Assembly (NCBI GenBank): GCA_001599755.1
Contig: BCHX01000009.1
Coordinates: 124,001-188,000 of the forward strand
Length of the DNA stretch: 64,000 nucleotides
DNA from: Gliomastix tumulicola
Lineage: Eukaryota > Ascomycota > Sordariomycetes > Hypocreales > Bionectriaceae
Reading direction: 5' to 3'
The position numbers and the translations under genes were made by a program. Position 1 is the first letter of the stretch; each line of letters opens with the position of its first letter. Below the pieces are notes generated by a model. The model did no database searches and had not been told where the DNA came from. It saw nothing but the letters and a program-made list of their open reading frames with translations. Positions 32,865 to 43,890 of the stretch are shown one piece after another.

Positions 32865-34032
32865 TTACAGCAGGTCAACGATCGCATTGTAGGCCTCCTT
32901 CGGCTGGAAGCTGCCATCGAAGAGCAGCGGGTTCTCTCCCTGGCGCCACGAGTCCTACAATAACATGTCAGTCGTATTCAAACGGAAAAAGGGGGGGATG
33001 CTTGTTGGGCCACATACCGCGTCACTGACACCCCAGACGGTGATGGAGGTGCACTTGGCGACAGCTAGGCAGCCGTTGACGACGGCCGTGTAGTCCTCGA
33101 CGGGCGCGTTGGCAATGTCGAGCTCGGTGATGGCGACGTGGTCGACGGGTGCCGAGGCGAGCTGCTCGAGAGCGCCTTGGACGGCGGCTCCCTTGCCGCC
33201 GGAGATGTGAGTCTGGGTTCCTGTTGGAGGTGTGATTAGTACGGAGGGCTCTTGCAGCAGCAAAACAGGCACGGGGTTAGGTCAGGCTTACCGATTCCGT
33301 CGATGGGAACGCCCTCGCCCACCCACTTCTCAACAAGGGAAACCATGCCGTTGACCTTGCCGTAGCCGGCAGAGTCGAGGTTGTAGTCGTTGATAAAGAG
33401 CACCGCCGAGGGGTCGGTCTCGCGCGCCGTGTTGAAGGCGATGGAAACGAACTCCTCGCCGAGAAGACGGGAGAAGACAGAGTCACGAAGAGTGCCGTCC
33501 TCGTTGAGGATCTCGTTCACAACATCCTATGTGTGACTTAGCATGACTCATCCACAAACTCCAAGGAGAGAGAATGACCTACCCACTGAGCAATCTTGCC
33601 AGCATACCGGCCGACGACGGTGCTAACGTGGTCCCGGATAACAGTGCGAAGCTCCTCGGCATCGGTGATTGCCTCCACCCAGGCGGGAAGCTGCGAGTGC
33701 CAGATGAGCGTGTGTCCGCGGATGATCTGGCCGTTCTCGGTAGCCCAGTCCGCGAGGTAGTCGGCGGGCGCCCAGTTGTAGGAGCCCCGGTTGGCCTCGA
33801 GCGAGCCCCATTTCATGCTGTTCTCGCCCGTGACCTGGCCGAAGTTGGCCTGGATGATGGCGGCGTTGGCGTCGCGCCCCAGGAGGCCCTGGTCCGTCGC
33901 GGTTCCGAAGAACTCCTTGCCGGCGCCGACGAAGGCATCGTGGATGCTCTGCGCGGCCTGGCGGGTAGAGACCTTGGCGCCGGGGGCAGCAGCCACCAGA
34001 GGGGCGAGGAGGAGAGGAAGCGTGGATTTCAT
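32865..34032 (-). CDS. Secreted GH10 endo-1,4-beta-xylanase
   Basis: Hydrolyses the xylan backbone of plant cell walls outside the cell (family knowledge). Four exons: 34032..33583, 33526..33292, 33220..33018 and 32954..32865. Introns are 56, 71 and 63 nt, and the product is 325 aa, the usual size for a single-domain fungal GH10 enzyme. There is a signal peptide to about residue 16 and a short pro-segment. GHTLIWHSQLP matches the GH10 substrate-binding strand. The acid/base is Glu155 in WDVVNEI, and the nucleophile is Glu261 in ITELDIA. TVWGVSDADSW spans the third splice join, confirming it. There is no carbohydrate-binding module. The 3' end lies 0.5 kb from the kinase gene. Confidence 0.95.
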
Positions 34033-34892
34033 GATGGGGGTTGAGACGGTTTGACGGGAGAACTAGAGCTAATGGGGGTTTAAGCTGGCTTGGTTTGATG
34101 GTTGAAGTATCTTGTGTTGTTCTGGCATGGTCGTCGTCTGCCTTTTATATCCTTCTTTGCTCTCCAGGATACCCCCAGGATGTCGTCGTCACGATGCCCC
34201 TGTAGCCCATCGTCACCTGTTTCAAAACCTCAGAAACATTTTAGCAGTTCTGCCTGATGTGAGCAGGTTATCCCCCTAACCATCTTCGAGGCATGATCAT
34301 GACGATCCCATTGTCCATCCGAGCATCGTGCTGGCCTCATGCACCGCCGTTAGAATCATGTTTGGAACAAGGGAAGCACTCCCATCCGAAACGGGCCAAT
34401 ATCCGGGATTTCCACGCACCATTTACGTGTGAGGCGGCAGTGGTTTCAGGCTTAACCAAGCGCACCAATGACGCGTATGGGGGTGAGATGCCGGCTAAAT
34501 AGAACCCCAGACCAATGCAGTGCAGATCACGGGGAGGGAGGCAGACGCATCGGCATTAGGCAGTGCTCTGCCTGCGGGACAATGGGGATCTGGCTGGTAC
34601 GATTATATTCGCAAGATGCTCTCATGAAAATGGTGTTGCCAGTTATTAGTCGCGCACGACTTCCGGTCGATCATGCCCGCAAGGAGCGCGCGTCATCTCG
34701 GAAGCTCACCCCCATGAAGACAGTAATTCCATCGGGCCATGAATCCAAAGCTGAATATATCCAGAACATTCCCGCTTTCCCCTGAAAAATCCCCGCACAC
34801 TCACCCCGTCGGACGGCAACGGCAGCCGTTCATAAGCGCTGGCTAATGACCGCAGACTCGACGGGCGGTTCCCCGAGACACTGGCGATGTGA
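34033..34892. other. Xylanase promoter and intergenic
   Basis: A 0.86-kb gap between the xylanase start and the 3' end of the next gene. It should hold the xylanase promoter. No supported gene. Confidence 0.45.
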
Positions 34893-35642
34893 TCACTTCA
34901 GAAGCTTCCATGAAGCCGTCTCCAGCAGCAGCCGGACGTACCACTGGTGCAGCTCCTCAATCCAAGCAGGCATCGGCCCCTTGATGCCCGTGATGGTCCC
35001 CTCGCTCGAGTAGAGGCAGCTCTTGAGCGTGAGCTCGGCCTCCTGGTGGTCCTTGTCGATCTTGGCCCCGATGACGAAGAGGCCGTCCGATCCCCTCAGC
35101 GCCTGGTTACGGGGAGAGTCTCCGCAGCGGATGGTGATGGCCGTGGGCGACTTGTCCAGGACCTCGAAGTGGTCCGTGATGGGCGTGCCCTTGGCGTAGT
35201 CGCTGGTCGCGAGCTGCTCATTCGTCCAGAGCTGCTGGGCCGTCTCCGGGCCGCGCCACTTCCAGTCCAGGTACCGGCGCTGAATCACATAGCCTATTCT
35301 CCCCAAGATCAGTTTCTCACACTCTTCGTTTCACCACCAGCAGGATAGTAACGAACCCCATCCACTCCACACGCCACGGCAGAGCTCGAGCGTGAGGTCG
35401 CTCTCCTTCTGGATCAGCTCCGGCCGGATCTTGTCCAGCGGGACGCGCTTGATGACGACGTCCTGCGTCGCCGGGTTCCGCGACGGGTTGTGCTTCTTGT
35501 ACAGGCTGGACGACCAGATGGGATCGGCCGGCGACAGCGGCGAGATGACGGGGTTTCGGGCGGCGAGATACGCGGCGGCGCCCGTGGTGCCCACGAGGCC
35601 GACCGTCGCCAGCCGTCGCACAGTTCCAAAGATGAAGCCCAT
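34893..35642 (-). CDS. Conserved fungal protein with N-terminal membrane anchor
   Basis: Two exons (35642..35357 and 35293..34893) with a 63-nt intron (unusual donor GTTCGT) at phase 1 give 228 aa. The join makes GVWSGWGYVIQRRYLDW, consistent on both sides. The N-terminus MGFIFGTVRRLATVGLVGTTGAAAYLA has a hydrophobic anchor after two arginines and could be a mitochondrial inner-membrane or signal anchor. The remaining part (TPITDHFEVLDKSPTAITIRCG, then GLFVIGAKID) resembles a small beta-rich domain found as a single copy in many Pezizomycotina. I recall no assigned function. The frame stays open 50 codons further upstream, but the conserved-looking start is this ATG. Confidence 0.8.
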
Positions 35643-36188
35643 AGCGATCGAGTGGACTGTGGTCAGGCAGGATTGGCGCGGAGGAGGAGGCGGGATGGAT
35701 GGATTGAGGGATGGGATGAGATGGCGAATGTGCAAGAACGCGACGAATTTCCGCGTCCGGAGCTGAGGTGGGGAAGTTAGTTCGTTCATCAAAGATAAGA
35801 AGGGGACAGCTGATAAGCGATAAGTTTCGAGATAAGATAAGACGTAGCCGGATTCAGCTTAGCGTCAAGTACGATAACAGCTTCATGGGCTTACCCTGCA
35901 TTTTTAACATTTCAAGCATTCTTCGCGTCGTCGACGACGGCGAATGACAGGAATAATGCATCTTGAAATAAGGAAAATTGAAGGCAATAGAGAATTTTAT
36001 TAAATTTTCATAATGAGGCTAGCTTTAAGGTGCTGGAACTCCCCCAATCACTAACATTTGGTGGGTGAATCTTAGGGCTAAAGAAACAGAGCGGGAATCG
36101 ACTGGAAGACGGCATCGCTATTGCTTGAGAGAATGAGAGGCGGAGAGAGTTCTGAGCGTCCTTTACATATACTGAGCCGCAAGTCACC
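35643..36188. other. Intergenic, no gene seen
   Basis: Promoter of the 228-aa gene on the left and the 3' flank of the short zinc-cluster gene on the right. Locally AT-rich near 35960-36010. No supported gene. Confidence 0.45.
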
Positions 36189-36836
36189 CTAGAGTATGGG
36201 CCATTGGCGAGGAGAATCATGATTTCCATCAGTCGCACTTCGCCCGCCACTAGCCCACTCATGTCCATAACCTGACCTCAGTTCCTCTTGCCCCTTGGTG
36301 AGAATCTGGGGCGGGTTCTCGCTCGACAGCAGAGTGTTGATGTCCTTGTACACTGGGCTCTCGAGCCAGGACACCCGAAGCCGTCCTGCCATATGAACAT
36401 TGTGTATGGACGGCTCAGATTCCCCCTTGCCGTCACCATCGAGAAACCTCGTAATGACATCCCTGCTCTCAGGCAGCTGCTCCAAGAGCAGACCGAGTGA
36501 CGTCTCAAGCGCACCGAGATATCCTGGCTGATTACCTCGCTTCTTGGCGACCCTCTGGTAGGTGCAGGCTTGATTCTGTCTCCGACAGCCGGCACATGCC
36601 GGGAGACTGGTGTCGCACTTTCGCCTCGCTACTCGGCACTGATCGCATGCTTGCGTTACTCGGAATCTCCTGCCGAAGGCGGGCTTGGGTTTGCTTGTCG
36701 CCGCTCCGGGCACTCGTAACGGTTGCCTGCGTCGAGACGTCCGTTTCTCGCTCTCTGTTGTAGTGCGGGTGGGTGATGTGGGCGATTGGGGGGCTTGGAA
36801 ACCCGTATGGCTCATCTCGATAGCACCTAGGTCCAT
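36189..36836 (-). CDS. Short Zn2Cys6 zinc-cluster protein lacking an effector domain
   Basis: An intronless 215-aa protein with a complete binuclear zinc cluster: Cys64, 67, 74, 81, 84 and 91, spaced C-X2-C-X6-C-X6-C-X2-C-X6-C. Basic residues (RVARRK) follow the second cysteine, as in GAL4-type DNA-binding domains. A short linker leads to a region (LGALETSLGLLLEQLPES) that could be the dimerisation helix. The usual fungal regulatory domain of several hundred residues is absent and the frame ends at TAG with no splice donor evident. It may therefore be a naturally short DNA-binding protein, a competitor of full-length regulators, or a truncated gene. It lies at the edge of the putative aromatic-catabolism cluster. 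Confidence 0.78.
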   Translation of the reverse strand: MDLGAIEMSHTGFQAPQSPTSPTRTTTESEKRTSRRRQPLRVPGAATSKPKPAFGRRFRVTQACDQCRVARRKCDTSLPACAGCRRQNQACTYQRVAKKRGNQPGYLGALETSLGLLLEQLPESRDVITRFLDGDGKGESEPSIHNVHMAGRLRVSWLESPVYKDINTLLSSENPPQILTKGQEELRSGYGHEWASGGRSATDGNHDSPRQWPIL

Positions 36837-37285
36837 TGGGTTGGGGCTTCCTGCAGGGGGTTTAAGATATTATAGGTAGTGGCTGGTGCTTGGAGTCGAT
36901 GGCGACGAATTAGCCTTGGTATGTGAATGATGGGCAATGCGGCACTAGCTGGGCAGGAGAAAGGGGAAAAATGGCGATGGTGAGAACCAGAAGGAAGTCA
37001 GATTATGGTGGCGTGATATGGAGGAATGGAGACTGCGGCCCGATAGTCTGGTTGTTTTGTCGTTAATCCTGACATCCGGGGTCGGGAAGGGTGGAGGTCG
37101 GGATCGAGGATCATGAGCGGACCGACAGATCCGCAAGGATGCCACATCGTGTCCAAGAGACTACGGAGGATGGACATGAAAAAGAGTCGTAAATCAATAG
37201 CTCGTGATCGCGTTTGAAGGGCATCTACAAAAAAGTGTATGTTCGTATCATAGGAAAATGTGTCGATCATATACATTGTCATAAT
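36837..37285. other. Intergenic, no gene seen
   Basis: Promoter of the short zinc-cluster gene and 3' flank of the dioxygenase gene. No supported gene. Confidence 0.45.
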
Positions 37286-38427
37286 CTATGTCTGAATTGG
37301 AGCGAGTCTGATGTCATAAACAAGCTCGAGCTTTGCGCCCGAGTTGTTCTCAAGGGGCTTGAAATCCACAAGCAGGTCATTCTTGACTGCGAAGACGGCA
37401 TCATTGTCGACATATTTGCTGCTCTTGTCGTAAATCTGTGTGATGAGACGCACGTATCCAGGAACGGTGACCTGAAATCCGGCGTGAGCGTCAGTATCCC
37501 AAGAATGCCGAGGAATCTTTCCTTGAGACTATGGGGGGCATCAACAAGACAAGGGGGTAAAACGGCAAAGAAGGAAAATGTCTTACGAGAAGATGAATGT
37601 GTGCCGGCCGCCACGGATGTCTGTCAAGGACTTTCAACAGCACTCCCGCTGGACCTAAGAGCTTGTTAATCGGATCGCTCAACTCGGGTATTGCTCGTGA
37701 TAGAGAGAGAGTATTTACCGTCATAGGGAGCGGGATATGGAACAGGTCGAATGCAGTAGGCTCCATAGTAGCCTTCCTCGCTACTCGTGAACTTGCCTCG
37801 CAGGTTCCATTCCGCCTGGTCAGGGTCCTGCTGCTCATAGAGGCCGTTGGTTGAGCATTGCCAGATGTCGATCTTGGCGCCAACAATTGGCTTGCCAGTC
37901 GTGGCGTCGGAAACAGTCCCGTGCATGAACACAAACTCGGCATTGCCGGGGTCAGTGCGAACGATGGAGCTGTCATTTGGCGTAGGTGGCGTATCATCCC
38001 GGTAAAAGGGACCGAGGATCGCCGTTGACGTCGGCTCACCAACTGAGCTCGTCACAATGCTGTTGCTGATCTCGTCGACTATCCTACCCGTTCTGAATTA
38101 GACCAAGGACTGACCGTAAAGCATATTTGATCGTGTCACGAAATGAAAAGAGATGGCAAGGGAATGGTTCGAAACTTACGACTCCAGCCCCAGGATATCG
38201 CAAATCAGCTGCGTCTCGTTCCTCTTGTCATTGCTGATCTGACCCGCCCAGTTGATCATGTCGACGGCCTTTGACCATTCTTCGACCGTGATCCGATTAT
38301 CGCGAGCAAAGTCGTGAATGTGGCGTATGAGACTCGCAAAGACCGTGCGACTGCGTTCGTCGGCCCCTGGACCAGTGGCGCCGATGACGGCGTCCGTGAA
38401 GCTGTCTCCGAGTTTAATGCTCCTCAT
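37286..38427 (-). CDS. Intradiol ring-cleavage dioxygenase (hydroxyquinol/catechol 1,2-type)
   Basis: Non-haem Fe(III) enzyme that opens catechol or hydroxyquinol between the two hydroxyls to a muconate or maleylacetate-type acid (family knowledge). Four exons (38427..38180, 38083..37719, 37654..37587 and 37471..37286) give 288 aa with consistent phases. The N-terminal helical dimerisation domain contains INWAGQISNDKRNETQLI. The four iron ligands are visible: Tyr165 (NGLYEQQ), Tyr199 (PVPYPAPYDGP), His223 and His225 (WRPAHIHL). DPDQAEWNLRGKF after the first Tyr favours hydroxyquinol or catechol over protocatechuate as substrate. It is divergent from a CoA-transferase gene with 640 bp between starts, suggesting a shared promoter and a common pathway. 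Confidence 0.93.
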
Positions 38428-39067
38428 TTCCGCGGTGAGATGGATAAGAATGTTAGAAAATTGAACGTGGCTTATCGGAGGAATTACTGCCTTTGAGTCC
38501 CTCGCTAAAGCCCTGGTTTAAGTAATGACGGTGCTGGGTGACTCCGGCTCTGCCCCAGACTCGGCTCCCCGCGTTGCAGCCTATTATCTGCTCGGGATTG
38601 CTAACACCCGCCCTTGCCGAGAATGGGGAAGCAAGGGGGGAGCATAAAACCCTGGGGATGTTGGGGAATCGTTCCACACACTGCCTGAGAATCGTGCCAT
38701 TCATTTGTAATGGGTTCAGGAGGCACGCTGAATGATTATGCGTCCCCCCGAGTGGGCTTCGATGGGGGCTACTGTCGGGCCGCCTCAGTGTCGGCTAGCG
38801 GAAGCGGTAGCGGCTAGTTGTCGGAGCGGAAGATGTCACCAGGTTGGGTAACTGGGAGGCTGCTAGTATTCCCGTACGCTGTGGCTCGTGACCCGAAATA
38901 AGTAACGTCCGAGGCTAAATATGGGCTGCATTCTAACGAGAATGAGATGTATACACATGGGGACTAAGGGATCAAGGTATGGGCTTGCTGATTTATGTGC
39001 CCAGCAGCCACGGGTGACTCCTCCGCACGCCGCTCCCATCGTCTAATTCTACGTGACGGCTCTCAAG
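38428..39067. promoter_or_regulatory. Divergent promoter with clustered CGG triplets
   Basis: Between the dioxygenase and CoA-transferase ATGs. CGG triplets begin at 38776, 38792, 38799, 38805, 38811, 38822 and 38827, all on the plus strand. CGG is the half-site bound by Zn2Cys6 regulators (established), and such a gene stands at 43.9-46.4 kb. Direct operator function is inferred. Confidence 0.4.
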
Positions 39068-41011
39068 ATGACATCAGCTACTGCAGAATCGTACGAACCG
39101 ACACAGGAAGCTCGCTGTATTCTCGATACGCTGCTGGGACTTTTCCCTGCTTCTAGTCTGGCGCTGCCCGAGGTTGTGAGAGGTGATCAGCAACAAAATG
39201 TCCGCTTCATTGGCGCAAGAAAATACCCCCTGTTCCCCGTCCCGTTCAAGGAGACAGAGACTACGGCGGCTCTGAAGGCTCTGGAGGCCCTGGTGGCTGC
39301 GGCGTTGGCAGGTGTCCGATCAGAGACGCCCAAAGACCTGTCGGTCAAAATAGATCTAGACAAGAGCTCGGCCTTTTTGTTTTCAGCATATCTCGCAACA
39401 GTGGGAGGGTATTCCAAGTCCCAGAAAGAGTCAAAGTTGTATCTTAAAGGTCAGTGAATTCTCGGACTCTGTGTCCTCAAAAGATCACCCCTAACACGCG
39501 AGCATACAGATACCGATGTTCTCCAGGCACAATCAATCCCGTACAGGCGCATGTCTGCCAACCTCTACGAGACCAAAGATGTTGGGTCCTATTATCACAT
39601 CCATGGGTCGTTGGAGGCATCGTCCACACTCAACATGATTGGCCTTGAGCCTTATCGTCCCGATCTCGAAACCCACGAGCAGATTGTTGATGTGATTGAG
39701 CCAGCAGTGAGGAAGTTTTCTGTTAAGGAGCTCGAGGAAATGAATGGGGCTCGACGGCAAGCTGGGTCGCCAGCATTGAAGTATGAGGATTTCGTCGCGA
39801 CACAGCATGTAAGATTCCGCTCTGGCTCTGAATCATGTCCCTTGGATGTGGTGTTTCGATGATTGATATTGACACCGTATACAGGGCCAGAGTAACGTCA
39901 ACCTTCCACCTTGGGATGTTGCCAGTATTGAAACAGATACCAAGCCAGCACCGCTACCACAACCTGGGGGCCGGCGCCTATTGGCAGGTGTCAAGGTTTT
40001 GGAGCTCTGCAGAGTGATTGCTGGACCTACCATTGGCCGCATCCTTGCTGAATACGGCGCAGACGTCTTGAAAGTTACTGGCCGTGATCAACCGGATGTT
40101 CCCTTCTTCCAAGTCGACGTCAATATGGGGAAACACACTACGGCGCTGGACCTGAAGCGGGAAGATGACCGAGCGACCTTTGAGTCGCTGCTCGCGGAGG
40201 CGGATGTTGTTCTCGATGGCTATCGACCCGGGGCTATCGAGAAGCTGGGCTACGGGCGTTCCAAGTTTGCAGACGTCGCCAAGGCTCGTGGCAAGGGGCT
40301 GGTATACGTCAACGAGAATTGCTTTGGATATCAAGGAGAATGGTCGCATCGTGCTGGCTGGCAGCAGATTGCAGATTGTGTGAGTAACCCAACTTCCACA
40401 GTTTCATGTCTATGATTTACGTTCTCTGCGTTTTTGGGCACAATACTGACAGCAGGATTCGGATTGAACAGGTTTCCGGAGTTGCGTGGGGTCAAGGCCG
40501 CTTCATGGGACTCAACGAGCCTGTCGTGCCGCCCTTCCCTATCTCAGACTACGGTACTGGCTGCATGGGAGCCATCGCCGCCTTGACCGGATTATACCAC
40601 CGGTCTGTGAGCGGCGGTTCCTACCACGCGATGGTTTCCCTCCTGCAGTACGACCTGCTGCTTTTTCGCGTTGGTCTCTACCCGGAGCACATCCAAGAGC
40701 ACCTACGGAAAGCAGTGGGCAGGGAGTTCCTAGCACTACGCCACAGCCACAGCGTGGACCAGATATCATCGACGGCGCTTCGATCGATGAAGAAAAACTA
40801 CCGTGACTTCTTTGAGCGGGAGGATCTCGTAGAGAAGTGGCATTCCTCGAAGTTTGGCGTACCCGTTGTGGTTGTTTGTCCTGTTGCCGAGATCGACGGG
40901 CTAGATCTCGGCTTTGAGAGAGCAAGTCGACCTAACGACTCGGATTTGCCTACTTGGGACTTCGGGAAGGATACGGACTATCGTATTGGAAGCACGAAAC
41001 CCCAGGTATAA
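39068..41011 (+). CDS. CaiB/BaiF family III CoA-transferase
   Basis: Moves CoA between acyl-CoA and a carboxylic acid, or racemises alpha-methylacyl-CoA, depending on subgroup (family knowledge). Four exons (39068..39449, 39510..39808, 39885..40379 and 40472..41011) give 571 aa; the introns are 60, 76 and 92 nt with agreeing phases. The core starts late, at GVKVLELCRVIAGPTIGRILAEYGADVLKV, with the interleaved-fold signature, then VNMGKHTTALDLK and a YRPGAIEKLGYG segment. The 270 residues before it form a partial extra domain, as in the long fungal members. The start is the first ATG; the frame upstream has only a GTG. It is divergent from the ring-cleavage dioxygenase and probably activates or transfers CoA to a ring-cleavage or side-chain acid (inference). 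Confidence 0.9.
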
Positions 41012-41600
41012 TGGAGTGGTATGTTAGATGGGAGGTCTGTTTGAGTGGTAGATAGGATGGAGAGAAATTTGCCGTCTCGACATTACGGAGGTTTGCTCAA
41101 GTCTGAGCTGACATTTTCAAGCCAATTATCCATGAAGCTAAGGGATGGATATTCCTCGCTATCAGGGGTGATTAATACTCGGGTTGATTACCACTGCTCG
41201 CACGGAGTGAAGCTGAGCCTGTCAATATCATGAATTACATGAGGTGGTGACTCGGCCAAACAATCTCAAATGGTATTCGGCGTGGGGATTTTGCCTGGCT
41301 AAACACGGAGCTGTGGAATATTGCTCACGTAACTCGGATCCGGCTTGCGGCGAGTTGTGAAGCGGCCCGACTGGAGGCTGACTTTAAGCGTAAGCCGCCG
41401 AGGAGCCCACATGCCCCGATCCTGGACATATAAGTCCGACATACGGTGATTTGCCGCTAAGCCGAGCTCAATACGAGCGATAGCCCGCTGGATTAGACCC
41501 TCTGGAGACCTCTTGGTTTCTTTCATCCCGGCGTCGCACGCTTCTTGGACGAAACCGACACTACGAAGTTTCATATTGTTTCTATTTCCAAGTTGACATC
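41012..41600. other. Intergenic, no gene seen
   Basis: The 3' flank of the CoA-transferase gene and promoter of the hydrolase gene. No supported gene. Confidence 0.45.
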
Positions 41601-42583
41601 ATGCCTCTCCAACAATTGAAAGACAAAAGCTTGTACTATACTCGCTGGACACCCAAGACATCCTCACCGAAGCTATCCATACTATTCATACACGGCCTCG
41701 GCTCAAGTCATGCTTTCTACGCACCCATAGCCGCGCAGCTGGCTGCTGAAGAAGGTTATGATGTGGTTGCCTACGACACCTATGGTCCGTCCATCGCGTA
41801 AAGTTCGACAGTGCGAGGTGAACCAAACAAGCTGACGCCTTACACTATGCAGGTAGCGGCCTTTCGAAGTCTAAAGGGGAGGCACAGAGTGTATCCACCA
41901 TGGTACAAGATGTGAAAGACCTTTTAGAAAGCCTTTCTATCCCTCTGGAGCACACTCTTGTTGTCGGTCATTCCCTAGGTGGACTGGTCGCATGCGCTCT
42001 GGCCGCTACAGAGAAGCCGCGAGGTATCGTGGCGATTGGCCCTGTGTACCCGAACCCAACTATTGAGCAAGCAATGCTTAAACGTGCTTCCGTCGTGGAA
42101 GGAGGTGCGAGGCTGTGAATTCCCTAATGTGACGCATATTTCTCATATCCTGTGTGATAGGTGGTCTGGAGACCTTGGCAGACGCGATTCCTTCCCAAGC
42201 TACCGGCTCCAAAGCATCCGGACTGCAGAAGTCGTTCATCAGAAGCTTGATTCTCTCCCAGACCCCGGAAGGTTATGCGTCACTTTGCCGGGTCATCGCT
42301 GGAGCTGAGGTGCCCGACTACCGTGAAATCACTGCACCAGTGCTCATAGTCGCAGGAGAGGAGGATAAGGTCATTTCGGTCGAACATTGCCGGGAAATAG
42401 TGGCTCAGTAAGTCATGGTTACCTGGCTTTTGATTCTTGTTGAACAGATAACGGGCTGACACAAGGTCAAGGGTTAAGGGGGAGGCAAGACTGGAAATTC
42501 TTGCTGGTGTTGGGCACTGGCACTGTATCGAGGATGGCGATGCCGTTCTACAGCTGATCCGAGACTTCTCGTCAAATCTGTGA
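41601..42583 (+). CDS. Alpha/beta hydrolase, enol-lactonase-like
   Basis: Four exons (41601..41784, 41853..42104, 42161..42407 and 42466..42583) give 266 aa, with introns of 68, 56 and 58 nt. It has the oxyanion-hole motif FIHGLGSSHAF (about 29-39), the nucleophile elbow GHSLGGL (about 105-111), a charge-relay Asp in VAGEEDKV and the catalytic His in GVGHWHCIED. Size and layout fit the family of 3-oxoadipate enol-lactonase, dienelactone and related C-C or ester hydrolases. Next to an intradiol dioxygenase and a CoA-transferase, a lactonase or hydrolase step after ring cleavage is a reasonable role (inference). The exact substrate cannot be told from sequence. The donors GTCCGT and GTGCGA are slightly unusual, but both joins keep conserved residues. 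Confidence 0.88.
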
Positions 42584-42735
42584 GCTTCACGCCATACGTT
42601 CAGGATATGATTACTCAACCGCACCGTATTTAACTCTATTACGGCTTCCATGAACGGCTGGCTTCATTGTATTCGGTGCTCATCTGGAGGTCGATTACTG
42701 AAACTGCCATGTACCAATGTAAAGTCAATCAACAC

Positions 42736-43198
42736 TTAAAGATAAACCTGATAATACGAAAACTTCCATGTCTTCTCATCTTCACTCCACGCCAGCGTTG
42801 CCCTTGCTGCCCAATCAACCCCCTGCTCTTCGCCATTCTTCAACACGTAGGTGACATGGCCGTGAAGCATGATAGATCTCGTATCCTTCCCGTAAAGCTC
42901 AGAATACTCATGCTTCCTCGACTTCACCGTCTCCCACATGCCCCCACGAGCCTTCCTGATCTCTGTTCCGCATTCATTAGCCAATGTCGCTCCTCGTGTG
43001 TGTCCTGGGCAAAATCTCGTGGACTATACCGGCGTGACCGTGACTGCGTTTGCTTCCGAGGATGCAAGTGGCGTCTTCAGTGAACTGTTTGGGATATTCA
43101 TCGTCGATGCCGGAAGTATCGGAGATCTGATAGAACCGCGCGAAGAACTCCTGCACGCTCTTGGTGTCGAGGGAGCTGTATTCTTCAGTGGAGCTCAT
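42736..43198 (-). CDS. SnoaL/NTF2-like small protein
   Basis: Two exons (43198..43030 and 42962..42736), intron of 67 nt with donor GTATAG and branch CTAAT, phase 1, for 131 aa. The protein has the NTF2-like pattern: an N-terminal helix VQEFFARFYQISDT, a core strand FTEDATCILG, then MWETVKSRKHEYSELYG and a final pair of strands ending WKFSYYQVYL. Members range from polyketide cyclases to hydrolases and isomerases of small phenolic or polyketide compounds, and many in fungi are uncharacterised (family knowledge). Position between the hydrolase and the regulator suggests membership in the same cluster (inference). The start is the internal ATG; the frame extends upstream only to a TTG. Confidence 0.85.
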
Positions 43199-43890
43199 GA
43201 TGAAAGTGGGCGGTTCTGGACACAATCTTGCGGGTTCTGAGTGTGTATGTGAGGGTCTGTCTAGGTTCGCAAACAAATGGCTAGATGTTTTATTGCCGAC
43301 TGTCAGTGGATGAGAGGGACGAAATGTGAGGAGAAAAGTCTCCCGATCCGAGGAGCAGTGGCGGCTGAATACTTTGCCAAGTCGGTAAAATATAACGAAA
43401 TGGCCGACTCTCTGGCCTACTTACTGCAGCATTATGCGGCCCTCGATGCGTCAGGGTTGGAACTTTATAGGAATAGTACTAGTAATTACTAATTACTAAT
43501 TACTATGTAGGCAGACAAATTATTTAGTTATTAGTAATTAGTAATTCCTATTACTATTACTAAATTACTAGGAATATCCGACCCTGCGATGCGTTGTAAA
43601 AGCCTCGAATTGCTACAAAGGAAATAGCGCACCGATTGTGTGCATATCTAGTGCGTATGGGTCTAGGGCTCAACTTCAGCACCCACAGAGGCGCTACAAA
43701 GGCGGGGATGCTCAGGTCCGATATTCCATTCAATAAGCCGAGGCATCATCCCATCAGGAGAAAGCAATGAAGAAGCGAAGGGCCAAGTCAGCTTTTATTT
43801 CCCCTATATTTACATCATGTTGTACACTATGATATGATATGTCTCTTAATACACGAGGCAACTCGTACTCTTCTCCGACATCAGAAGCGA
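43199..43890. other. Intergenic with AT-rich inverted repeat
   Basis: Contains the promoter of the SnoaL-like gene, an AT-rich palindromic block listed separately, and the 3' flank of the regulator gene. No gene accepted. Confidence 0.5.
43472..43575. repeat. AT-rich hairpin of TAATTAC/TAGTAAT units
   Basis: Tandem units AATTACT on the left (43480-43505) face their complement TTAGTAATTAGTAATT on the right (about 43527-43545) across a spacer of roughly 25 bases, and more TATTACTA units follow. It could fold as an imperfect stem and may be a MITE-like remnant or a simple repeat expansion. No target duplication was identified. Confidence 0.5.
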
